Positions 38,801 to 50,189 of a stretch of DNA of 64,000 bases are shown piece after piece. Within the stretch, counting starts at the first letter, position 1, and each line of letters opens with the position of its first letter. Both the position numbers and the translations under genes were made by a program. This DNA comes from Bugulina stolonifera (lineage: Eukaryota; Bryozoa; Gymnolaemata; Cheilostomatida; Bugulidae), in contig OW285194.1 in assembly GCA_935421135.1 (NCBI GenBank), forward strand, positions 9,036,376 to 9,100,375, given 5' to 3'. Below the pieces are notes generated by a model. The model saw nothing but the letters and a program-made list of their open reading frames with translations. It was not told the DNA's origin and made no database searches.

Positions 38801-41800
38801 ACTCTAAATTAATTCGTCAACAGTACAAGAAACAAGAGATACATGAATATATGAGTTTTATTATCATTACACATAAGGGTTAGTATAGTGGTACTAGCAA
38901 AATAATGGCAGCTGGCATCTTCAACACGAATTGCAAAAATCATTCTCAAATGAACAATCTGAAACGAATAGATCAGCCGTTGTTAGAATAACACTCACCT
39001 TTAACCTTTCCTTGTTCTTATCGTTAGCTATGAGGATGCCTGTGTTCCTCATTAGAGCCCCCATATAAGATGTCTTACCACCAGGGGCAGCTGCCATATC
39101 CAACACCTTTTCATGTTCCTGTGGAGCCAAGGCCATTACAGGGAGGAAACTAGACCCACCCTGAATCATATACTGTCCAGCCAGGTACTCAGGTGTAGCA
39201 CCTAAATTATAAATTATATCACCCTGCCATGACATAAGGTAAAACTAGTCCTACAATATCCATTCTTATATTAGCAATCAACTGCAGTATACGAATATAT
39301 AGCCATTTACAATATTGATATATAAAATGGCTGTCATGTGCATGTAGAATGTACAAAGATTTAAATTCATACAAGATGGCAAATAATCAAATAGCAGAGA
39401 ACAGGAAATACAACCAATAAGAACGTGTGTACCATATAATATTCAACTAACCAATTGGGACTTGTGTATCATACACAACCAGGCCAACTTTAGACCATTT
39501 CCCAATAGGGTCCAGATTCATGCCCCTGTTAATAAGTGCCTGTGCTAAATCTCTCCGCCTAGTCTTTAGAGTGTTGGTTCTGATGGTCACCTGACAGACA
39601 GGACACAGGAACACCATATTACAACTTCAACTCGTATTTTAGTTAATGTAGAAAACGTGAAGACCAAGCATATTAGATCAATAGCAGTTGATAGATATGA
39701 ATACATAGCATAGCATAGCATATTCCACAAATAGCAACTGAGTTAAAAAGATACAAATGCATAGCCTGTTCCAAACATTCGGCAGTTAGAACTGATGAGT
39801 ACAAATGATTCCATGAGTACAGATAAATCGACCAATCAGTTTACAAAGAGATAGACTCACTGGTCGATCAACTTCGTTAGCCTCGAGGAACTCAATGATA
39901 TCATGAGGGAAGAGTGCCATCAGCTTATCCATGAGGAAATCATTGTAGCCGTAGTATGTACAGAGATCAGTACGTAGTTGCGTAACGTACTGCTGCCTTG
40001 ATGTTTCCGGGTCTCGACGTGTCTTGAAGTCACCGAGCACCTAAACAGTCAACCACATATACATGTATGTATACTCGGACATAGCACTCTGATTACACTT
40101 ATTATAAAGCATCATTAATTACTAATGATACACAAAAATATTAAAACAACATGTAGGATATATTGGTAATTTCACATCAGCAATATAACAGTAGGCCTAT
40201 TATATACAACCTGTAATGATTTACTGTATTTACATAGAAGTACTATAAGGATTTGAGATTGAATACTGTTTTTCATTAACCACTTGCCCTTGCTCATTCA
40301 GGGTGAGCGGGTATTTAAAACATTTATGTAAATACCAATGGGCTAAGGTAGCAGTGCTCCTGCTATATTCCAAGAGGCCTCATCAACAATACACTAAATA
40401 CACGAGTATATGTATGTGGTCGAAAGGCAGCTACCTGTATTATATCTTTAATCCTCTGTTTCAGCAACTCTAGATCTGGTGCTAGATGAGAGTCTTTGGA
40501 AATATCTTGACCACTGGGTAGCTTGTATGTCTGTAATATTGTATGAATGTTATAGTAGTCATGTCAATGTATATGGAACATCGAGTCAATGAGGTATACA
40601 GATTGTCATAAAAGACTACTACATCTAATGTCGACCAGTTTTATATACAAGTACATGTAAACAATCATTCTAACTCGAAAACAACAATTGGTAAACATAT
40701 ATCAATGGGTCACACATATACTGAAACTAAAGACATGTGATTTAGGTAGACATGGGATCTCATAGCAACCCAAGCAGCAGATTGCTAAGCATCGGAATAA
40801 CTCTAGAAAAAGTCGTTCTTATATCAAAGGGCACTCGTACGAGCTGGGCTTTGAGTGTAAAAGTTGATTCCTACTGCACCAGCCAGTAACTGGTCGATAA
40901 AACAGCAAGCTAACCATGAGGTACAGGGTATATGTATTGAATTGTCTATGGTTGTAGAGTGATACCTCTGTGTGCTGAATGTTCATTTCCAGCTCCTCCT
41001 GTGCCAGCTGATCATCTTGTTTCTCCTTTTTCCTCAACTTCCTAGCTTTCTTCTCAATGGGAAGCATGTCTGACGTATCATCATCCTCCTGTAGCCAAGA
41101 AGAGTAGAATAGAGATGACACATTTGTGCAAAGAGTTGACCAACATAGATATGTGCAAAATAATCAACCACACAACACCATTACCACTTACTACACACTA
41201 CAATCAACCAGACATAAGACCACTAACATTAGTTCCGCCTCCACACCAATACTAACCTCTTCATCTTCATCTGAATCTAGCTCTTCTTCGCTCTCTTCCT
41301 CCTCGCTTTCCTCTTCAGATTCTAGTAATACATGAAGGCTACCTCAAGCATAGCACACACATGTACTGTCGAATATGTTTTAGTAGCAAAAGTATATATG
41401 GGAAACTCAAGGAATAGGTCGACTTACATTGTACAAGTCTGCTTTATGAAATATCAGTTTTCTTGCTGACCCACTGTTTCGGTTAGTAAACATTTACCCA
41501 AGTGGTTTATATTGTGAATTCTATATTATTATTCCAGGAGCACACCAAGTTCAAATAACGACAAGTACATCCTCAGCTACTATTTAAGTGAATATACAGA
41601 GTTACAAAGTAGCATACCTTGTAAATGCACACCGGCTTTCCCTTTAGGAGTCAACCACTGGGAGTTGTCATCACCAAAGTCATCAGCAGGCATGTCATCA
41701 TCACTCAACTCGCTGGAACTAACTTCCGCATCATCTTCACTATCGCCAACTGCTAACATTACATTTAAAGAACATACAAAACGGCATTTACTGCAAAGAG

Positions 41801-42378
41801 CAACTCATTTATCCATGTTGTACTATCAGCAGTTAAAACGTTTGTTCAGCCTATAAAAGATTATACATTGAGACGATCTGTACTTTAACAACAATGAAAA
41901 AAATTTGGTAAAAAAGTGGCAAAATTTGAGAAGTTCTCTGCCCATTTCTGTGCATGTATCACTAAATACTCAGTAGCAAGCAGAGATCTACATTCCCATT
42001 GTAGGAAGATTTAAACTTTTCCACTAGGCATACTCTACTGCACCTAATAAACTATCAAATATATGGTGCAGCAATTAAAAACTAGCACCATTATAACTAA
42101 TTATACCAAAGGTTTTTCTTACATTTTGGTTTAGGTTTAGCCTTGACCTTACTTTCACTTTTACCACTAGCTTTACTTTTTTGCTTAAGCTGCTGTTTTA
42201 GTTTCCTCTCAGCTTCCTTTTGCAAAGCAAGCTTTCGTCTTTTCTTCTGATGAGAAGACAACTTCTTTGGTTCTTGCTCAGATTCATTTAAGAACTTTGG
42301 TAATATTGGGTCTTGCTGTCGCTTCGACTTTTTACCAGGGCCTTTCTTCGGCTTTTCAAGGTCGATTTTCCTTCCCAT
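35898..42378 (-). CDS. NOP2: 28S rRNA (cytosine-C5)-methyltransferase NOP2/NSUN1
   Basis: Nucleolar enzyme that makes m5C in large-subunit rRNA and supports 60S assembly. Fourteen exons in coding order: 42123-42378, 41618-41749, 41257-41321, 40966-41088, 40435-40530, 39861-40040, 39452-39590, 38999-39201, 38702-38779, 38336-38416, 37175-37324, 36776-36900, 36398-36573, 35898-36082; 662 aa. The N-terminus is lysine-rich ([17 protein letters not shown]), then an acidic Ser/Glu/Asp stretch. The RsmB-like fold contains [11 protein letters not shown], the SAM loop [13 protein letters not shown] (about 365), [12 protein letters not shown] with Cys438 and [12 protein letters not shown] with Cys492. 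The two cysteines are 54 residues apart, as in human NOP2. [21 protein letters not shown] is the signature end. The tail is basic (KSRKRKHL). Confidence 0.96.
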
Positions 42379-43621
42379 TATAGCAGTGGAATAGTCTTTC
42401 TGTTAGAAACAAATCATGAAAATATTACAATGGCTACATTACATCTTAAAGTAGCTCTGGCATATAATTAATTTATATTAATATGCTGTTTGTTATGCAT
42501 TTCACTTCATCACTTGGCCAGAATCGAGAATGAGAAGGCTTGGACCGTTGGACGGGCTGGGGTACCACAAATTTCAAGTGTTTTCTACAATTTCATAATC
42601 AATATTTCCAGAATTTTTGACTTATTGTCACAGTGTTCAGTGCCAGTATAACAGAACTTTCGAAATACTGCCTAGTGTTAAAATTACAACAGTAAAAGTA
42701 ACATTTAGTTAAGATTTACGAATAAGCAATGGAAAAAGCATGTACTTACAAACCGGATATTAAGACTCAACCTCAAACAGCCTCAAACCTTACAAAAAAA
42801 GTGAGATTTTAGGTTTTATAGATGTTATACAACGTTACTTTAATTTAAAATATTAAAAGTTTATTATAATTAATAACCTAATAAATAAGACTGCAGAGTA
42901 GTAATATTTATTAAAAGTTATCAATATTTGCTTTTGTTTAAAGGCTATTGCATGACCATTGTATGACCTTTAACTAAGAAAATTGCTGTAGTAAAAAGTA
43001 TTTTTATTAGTACAATATGATATCAGAATATCAATATGAATATTTTAATTTTTAGTATAAATAACTAAACTATCTAAATGATTATCTTATGAGTATCCAA
43101 TTAATGACAATGATCAGTGTTGTTCTAATTTTTCACTGAAACCATACGAGGGAACAAAATGTTTTATAAATTTAAAATTATTTTCTACTTAACTTTGTTA
43201 CTTTAATTTCACACATGAGATGATGATGATGATGATGACAGACAGTCACATAATTATAGACAGAGATGTGTGCAAGTTTTATTTTGGAAACTCAAGTTTC
43301 CATGGCTAACTCTTAGTTGTGACTCTTCAAGTTACAAGTCAATTCTTTCAGTGACAGATCAAAACTTTCAAGTTATGAGTTAAATATTTACATGTTCTCA
43401 AAAACTCAAGTTTTTGTAAAGTGATCCAAGTTAACTACAAGCAAGTCTCAATTCAATTCTTTTCTTGTTTAACTCGAGTCTTTTTATAGAAAATCTATTG
43501 TACCAATATATAGCTTCAGTATGAGTATATAAATTTGTGTTTAGAAGTGTTACGTGTTGTATGTCTGATTTATTCTTAAATTCAGTTAGAAAGTGGTGGT
43601 AGTGGGAAAGCTTTAACCGAA
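42379..43621. promoter_or_regulatory. Head-to-head intergenic region, NOP2 / STMP1
   Basis: About 1.24 kb with no exon; contains a GAT microsatellite at about 43217-43239. Likely holds both promoters. Confidence 0.4.
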
Positions 43622-44699
43622 ATGGGACTATTTGGAAACGTGGTAAGTGCTGTCAAACCTTGAGCCTTATAAACTAAAGGTAAATTTTTCCACCAGTCAG
43701 TTACTAGTTAATTTTATCATATTTCAGCCCGAATTGGTGTTAACCAAATGTTGTTTTAGTTGCCTGCAGTGACTTCAAGTAAACGTTAACTTTGTTTCTT
43801 TGTTGGCTCTGATGAGATTTAAGCTACTGAAAGGTGGTGTAAAATGTTAACTGCATTACCAATGATAATACTTGTAGATATGTGTATTGGCTGGTGCATA
43901 TGCAGGGATATATTTGGATCAAAACTATAATGTGAGTATTGCTACATTTTAAACCAGGTTCAACCATTCGAGGGTTGGCCCCTGGTGCACTTTTAGGTGG
44001 AGCAAAATAATGCATCAAGCTTCCTTGGATATTTCAGATGTGATTGGATTGGTAGTGGATAATCATTATTTGAAGTTATTTACTAATATAGATTCGCTTT
44101 TCAATGTCTTGTCTAGGAAACTTACCACTTACCAATTTTACTTCACGCTATTAATCCCAGGTAAAAAAGCAAGGATCTCAAGAGATCTGCATTTTTTTGT
44201 AATTTGGGGTGAAGAAGGCACTTCACCAATGGCAAAGTTTATATGAGGTTTATTGTGGCTGGATGCTCTTCCTAGCACACCAATGACCATTATGGGAATT
44301 GAACCTGGGACTCCCACGTGGAAGTCCAGAGCCCTTACCACTAGGCCACGGCTGCTCTTGTCTAGGAAACTCATAAGATTTTAAGATATGTGCATGTAGC
44401 ACAAGCTGTGAACTTGTAATGGAAAGTTGTTTGATTTACCATCAGCTCGTGTTACCACATTGGCTGGAGTTGCCTTCTTCACCTCACTCACCAGAGATGA
44501 CAACTCCAATCCAAAAGTTGGGCATTACAAAGTTTACATGTATGTGAATATAATCAGGGTGTCTGGTTTGTTGAGCTGTTGCAGGTACAAAGTGTAAATA
44601 CTTTCTGTCCTTGTATTTTTATAGATACCCAAGGTCAATAATCCCCAGGAACTTATAGATAAAATTAAAGAATTCATGGACAAGAACAAAAAAGACTAA
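43622..44699 (+). CDS. STMP1: Short transmembrane mitochondrial protein 1 (49 aa)
   Basis: Three tiny exons, 43622-43642, 43878-43931 and 44625-44699, join in phase 0 to a 49-residue protein. It begins MGLFGNVICVLAGAYAGIYL, a single membrane segment, then DQNYNIPKVNNPQELIDKIK and a lysine-rich end. Vertebrate STMP1 (47 aa, inner mitochondrial membrane microprotein linked to respiratory complexes) has the same plan: a helix ending GMYLAQNYDIPNL followed by a charged helix. The match across G-YL-QNY-IP is convincing for so short a protein. AATAAA at 44711. The exons are too short for ordinary ORF calling. Intron 2 hosts a SINE-like element on the minus strand. Confidence 0.85.
44245..44362 (-). 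repeat. tRNA-derived SINE-like element in STMP1 intron 2
   Basis: On the minus strand, CCGTGGCCTAGTGGTAAGG is a good A box and CAGGTTCAATTCCC a good B box. The acceptor stem does not pair, arguing against a functional tRNA gene. Confidence 0.6.
44465..44508. repeat. Foldback with TGGAGTTG ends
   Basis: TGGAGTTG at 44465-44472 is inverted at 44501-44508. Member of the short foldback family. Confidence 0.6.
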
Positions 44700-45543
44700 C
44701 TTGCTGATTAAATAAATTCTTTATGTTATTGTACAATGCTACTAATCGAACATGCTAAGGAAGGGCATTCCATTAATAATATTATAATGTCCTTTTACCT
44801 CTTACTGGAATTTGGACTTTTGTAGGCTTGTATTTATAAACCATCCTTCTGTCAGCCTAGCTGGGGGTAAAGCTGATGTGTATTTATAAGTATATTATGG
44901 CATTTACAGTTGTCACTCGTGCATTATTTTTGTATAGTTTTCTAAATGATTCCATCATCAATATATTGTAATTGTTACCGCAGGTCTGTTTGAAGATTCG
45001 ACATTGTCAGAATTTCAGTGCAGAATATTGTGTAGGTTTTTATTTTCTGTACCTTTGTAAATGTTTTTTTATTGCATCAAGCTTATTTTGAATAAATTTA
45101 CGGTATGCATGTAAGATATAAAGTGTTTTGCTGTCATATTTTAGTAATCTACTTCACACATTCAATTGTACATGTTGAGCAATCTTATTGAGCAGACAAC
45201 AGTGACAATTAGTGGAACATCTCAAAGGTATTCATCCTCTACAATTAGTGACCAATTATTGTAGTATTTTATGCAGTGCAGTCTGTAGAAGTTGTCCTAC
45301 TGGACAATGAATAGAGAGACAACTCCAGATTAAAACAGTTATAAGCCTTATTGTTTTGGAGTTGCCCGATCTTGTTCTTAGTGTGTCTTCCTGGAATGAG
45401 AGGCAAGAGAGCATGTATTCTGGCACCCGGTAAATTGTATTGCACGGAGTTTAGATTTTTCGTTTCCGTTTGCCATATTCTTCGACCTTGGAGGACAGCA
45501 GAGGTTGCCGGCGTTGAGGAATATCAACATTTAAAATAAAAAT
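44700..45543. other. STMP1 3' region and COX5A upstream region
   Basis: Contains the STMP1 poly(A) signal (44711) and a further AATAAA near 45090. A foldback at 45290-45325 (AGTTGTC / GACAACT) and a lone GGAGTTGCC near 45356 belong to the dispersed family. No exon seen. Confidence 0.5.
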
Positions 45544-47959
45544 ATGTTTCGATCAATGATACGCCGAGCAGTGGCTGTTGTGAACCAGAGTACCGTGCCG
45601 AATACTTGTTCAAGGAGTTTAGGTATACATATTTTTCTCCCCTTTGTTTTGAACTGGGCGGGTGTAACTGTTGCTGTAATGCTTGGTAACACAAGACATT
45701 AGATTAGACAAGCAATTCCTAATTAATAAAATATAAATATAGTAATAGTTAATTCTTATCTACCTAATTCAAATCTTATCTTGTTTTCTCAGTTCAAGCC
45801 ACCTCAAAGAAAGGTCTTTACTTGGCTTAGGTGCATGGCAGCAAAATATATTCACCCATTGAAACGTATATAATAATTTAAGATTAAATATAGTTATAGT
45901 TATAGTAAGTTATAGTATCATGTGTGTATAGTTAGTAGGCCTAATATAAATATAAATAGAATAGTTGGCATTCATTTATTCTTTTCTACTTCTTATTTTA
46001 TTCAATTCAAAATTTGAATTGTGTCAACGAACAAGTACCAAAGTAAAGGAGTTCTCACGACCTTACACATGCAAGTGTCAGTGTGGTTCTTGTGAAAAAA
46101 TTTTCTTTAAATATTTAAAATTAAAATTTTCTTTTAAAATTAAAATGGAACAAACAGGCTAGCAGTAGTAAGTAACTCACAACACAATCAAAGAAAGATA
46201 TGCTATTAACTGGAGTTTAGACTTAGTATTGACTGTGAATCTAACTTTGAACTTTCTAACACGTCTATGCCTCGAATTCCAATTGTATTTTCTACCATCC
46301 ATTACACTATATTATGGCTTCATCTGATAAATACTCTTTATGCAACATTCACACTGCCGTTTATACCAACTACTAGCGGCGAGCGGCCAACGCTAACCAC
46401 AACTACATTATATAGTGGCATGCTCCAGTGAGCGGTAGGGGTCAACGAGTTCAACAAGCTGAACTTTAAACCCGCCGCTAACTAACACATGCCAGCTATA
46501 GTATAGTAATAGCTAACCACGTTGTGGTTAGCGTTGGCCGCTCACCGCTAGTAGTTGGTATAAACGGCAGTGTGAATGTTGCATTAGGCTGTCAATTGAG
46601 TTGTGAGTAGGCCTGCCCCCTGATATTTAATATCAAAATAGGTGATAACATAATATTAAATTAGGCTATATATTAATGTTTATATTAGCAAACATGTAAT
46701 GTCAATGTGTTGTAAGTGTAACATAAACATATGACTGGTATATGCATAGGTACTAGCTCACAGAGATTGAGTAGTGTCGACACAAGAACAGATGATGAAA
46801 TAGACCATGAACTCATCTCCTATCTTGGACGCACGGATATTGATGGTTGGCAATTGAGGAAGACTCTCCAAACCATACACGTAGGTTCCCACAGTCACCT
46901 AGTTATCCTCGTCATCATAGCTATGAATGCTGTGGTTTACTAGCCAGGTGTGAAACAATAATGCTCGAGGGACAAGCTGCGTTTCAAATGAGCTTACTCT
47001 TACAAAGTTCAGTTTTGCCTTAATGTATCATTATTCGTAATGTTTTACTTTCAGGTGTTACTTTGCATGCGCTTTACATAGATTTCTATAGATCTCAGAC
47101 AAATGTAACCTTTGCTGTGTTTTGCCCTCTCCATTAGGTTAAAATAATACAGCTGCCCATTCACCAACAAACTATGATTATTATATTACAGACCAGAGAT
47201 GCTATACCAGATCCTAACATTATAACCGCTGCACTCAAAGCATGCCGACACCAGAATGACTTCCCTCTAGCAATCCGATTTCTAGAGGCTGTTCAGGTAG
47301 GTGTAATAACTTCCTATTCATGCAAACAGGTGTAACATAGTTACTAGTTTATAAAATGAATTGCTGTTAGTCAATTTACAGTAACAAAAAGAAGCTGGTA
47401 ACTGTTTAGATTAAGTTTTGTTTGATCTTAACCCTCAACTCTACTACCCTGTCCACAGGATTGCCTAACTGTGCCACAGACTTCCTGCTGTGTGGATAAA
47501 TATCCATAAACATTATTTGTTATATCTCCAAATCAATCTGTTTCAAGGTTTAGGATTATATAGGCCTAATTCCTGGCAGACAATATTTAACATATAATAT
47601 TAATTGAAATGGTAACACACAATTATGTCGGCTACCCTTCTACTGTGAACAGTACCAAATATGCAGTGAATGTGCTTTTAAATAAGTTTTTTATTGTTAA
47701 GTACATTGTAATTGTATTAATTATTGTGAACAGAAATGAATACGATTAGTGATTGTCCTTCCATCTACATGCACAAGCTGTATTATGTAAATGTGCATAA
47801 TTCTTTCACCAGGTGAAATGTGGCCCACACAAGAAGGTAGTATGGCCATGGCTAGTAAAGGAAATCAGACCTACCTTAGATGAGTTAGGTGTTCCAACAC
47901 CAGAGGAGATGGGATACGATAAGCCTGAGCTCTATCTACAAGATGTTATGGACATGTAA
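45544..47959 (+). CDS. COX5A: Cytochrome c oxidase subunit 5A
   Basis: Nuclear-encoded matrix-side subunit of respiratory complex IV. Four exons, 45544-45622, 46750-46880, 47192-47296 and 47813-47959, encode 153 aa. The N-terminus [20 protein letters not shown] is a typical presequence. The mature domain reads [79 protein letters not shown] and [10 protein letters not shown], matching COX5A along its length. The C-terminus runs about ten residues beyond the usual LDKV end ([11 protein letters not shown]). Intron 1 holds a MITE. AATAAA at 48251-48256. Confidence 0.96.
46341..46583. mobile_element. 243-bp MITE with 63-bp terminal inverted repeats
   Basis: Left arm 46341-46403 and right arm 46521-46583 are inverted copies with one mismatch, beginning TGCAACATTCACACTGCCG. 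TTA lies directly outside both ends (46338-46340, 46584-46586), a three-base target duplication of the TWA type used by PIF/Harbinger elements. The interior is non-coding. Near-identical arms suggest recent insertion. It sits in COX5A intron 1. Confidence 0.88.
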
Positions 47960-50189
47960 TGAATACAGCCTTTCCACCGCAGTATCAGAGTATGTGTAAC
48001 TCAGTCTAAATATTTGAGAGGGTGACAACTCCCCATAACTTTGACATACTAGGTAATACCAATGTGACCGCTGTTTCTGCTATTTAATATTGATATGTGG
48101 AGATCAATGGGGTGTATTGGCCTCTACTGCAGTGTTATAGGCTACATACAGTTTTTGTAGTATTACTCACACGCATATCTATTGTTATTGTAAAGAGTTG
48201 GTGGTTGTTGTGGAATGTCCTAAATTTATATAATTTTATTTAAAGATAAAAATAAATGAAAAATATTGAAAATATTTTAATTTTTGTTTGAACATCTATA
48301 TAGTCTGCTTTGTTTACTGAATAGAGCATAATGATACTTGGTTGGCTGAAGGCAACATTAGTAATGGTGAGGTTTGGCAAAATAAATATTCTAACTTTGC
48401 TGATTATCCTTTTCATCAACATAACCTACCTGTAGATATTGACAAATGTGTCTACAAATTGGCATGCATTTTGGGTTAATAGCAATACTCGTATGCTTTG
48501 TAAACCCTCTGATTGGAGTTACAATCTCCATACACAGGTAAGACAACTCCAATGATATGAGGAGGTTCACACTGTTTGCTCCTCAGTTTTGGGTTTTTAA
48601 ATCTTCTTTTTGAATGCATTGAAGCCCTCTGCAGTAGTGAGTGGTTAGTGTTGATTAATTACAGGCAGTTTTGAGCCAAGCAGCCAACCATCTGCCCATA
48701 TATTGCAATATACCCACTCTGTAATTACTTTATGGCACCCAGGCTCAGTATAACTTCATTCAAGTTGTAATTACTAGCAGGATGATTTGGAATTGTCATC
48801 CCTCTCTTGAAATCTATTGGAAACAAATTTGCATTGCGTTATACAAAGGTATGGAAGGAAAAATGGTCTACATTGTATGTCGGCCAAAAAGTGCATAGGC
48901 AGTGAAGATAACCCCACACTTGTCATATGTGTAGCTGGAGTATAATGTATATCACCTTGAATTAGTTGTTTTAAAAGTTGGTGTCTATTGACCAGGCCAA
49001 CAGCTGCTTTCATTAATTTCGAATCTAAAATCATCTTTTGGGGTTTTGTATGTATGAATAAGACCTAGCGGAGAAATGGGGGTCATTTTAACTAGATCAA
49101 CGTCTTCTCTATGTATGAGTGATGCAGTTCATGTCTTCTCACTGTTCTGGTGTTCTTTATTTGAGGCGAAAAATGCACCACACTGCAGTATTTGGGGACT
49201 GCAGTATTATTTTACATGGGAGGATAATTTCAACTAATTAAAGCTTTACTTTGCAAATGTTTGCTTACTTTTGATAGTTGTCTAATATCAATTGGTTTTA
49301 TTATGGGGCTACTTTGTGAAGCAGAATCTGTGGTGCAGTCTTGCATAACTGATGGGAAATTAAGATGGTTTTACTTTCAATGGTTGCCAGCTCAACACAT
49401 GTAATCCACTGTCACTGCTGTAGATGACAGGCTTAGGTGAGTACTCTCCTGTTATATGTGTTACACATAACTCATCTGTTAGCATTTCCATGTCAGTGAC
49501 AGGTAGTTATGAAATTATTCTACACTGACCTAGACTTCTTGATCAAATTAAAGGGAAATTCTTTCTATCTTACTTTGCTATACTGAGCTGTATTAATTCA
49601 CATAGATCTAATGTAATCAACACCAAGACTGCATGACCCTAATGCTCAACACATGTTAGGATGCTTTGTCTGCATGGGAAGTATTTCCAGCCTATCAAGT
49701 GTCATTTATCCACTTTCGAGTTTGTCGATTGGCTTAGGGTGTCATTGGCTCCTCCCTAATCTAATTGGCTTACAAATGTTATGCAGGTGTGTGCAAGGTG
49801 CCCATGGCTGATGCAGGCTACCTGATACTAGAGCTGGAGAAAAGCGTCACTGCTGCTCGCTGACTGTCTTTTACTGCTGCTTTGCGCTGAGTGTATCTGG
49901 TATGTAATAAATATCTATATTTCTCTGTAGGATCTTTCAAATTTGTTAATTTCTCCATTCTGAATTACAGTATAATTCTCATTTTTAATGAGCGAAAGCA
50001 CTTGAATACTTCGTAAATTTGTCTCTTGGTGCATTCTGCAGGTAACAGCTCTAAAACTTAGCTGCAGATACAGCAGGCAAAGTGTGTGTGTGGATTTGTT
50101 TGTGTGCGTGGTGCTACTGGGACTAGCACACTGACCAGCACTCTCCGGTGGATATTTAGAGGGCTGTGGCCCCTTAGACTCAGATCATC
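47960..50189. promoter_or_regulatory. COX5A 3' region and collagen upstream region
   Basis: Includes the COX5A poly(A) signal and a foldback at 48512-48553 (ATTGGAGTT / AACTCCAAT). A possible collagen 5' UTR intron runs from 49900 (CTG|GTATGT) to 50041 (TTCTGCAG|GTAAC). No ATG lies between 50042 and the collagen start, which supports that start. The upstream exon is inferred only from splice signals. Confidence 0.4.

Noticed and set aside
44245..44362. Possible tRNA gene on the minus strand (A and B boxes)
   Set aside because: No complementary acceptor stem; similar heads elsewhere in introns point to SINEs.
48774..49034. 86-codon minus-strand frame upstream of collagen
   Set aside because: No acceptor/donor structure or similarity; length is within chance for this base composition.
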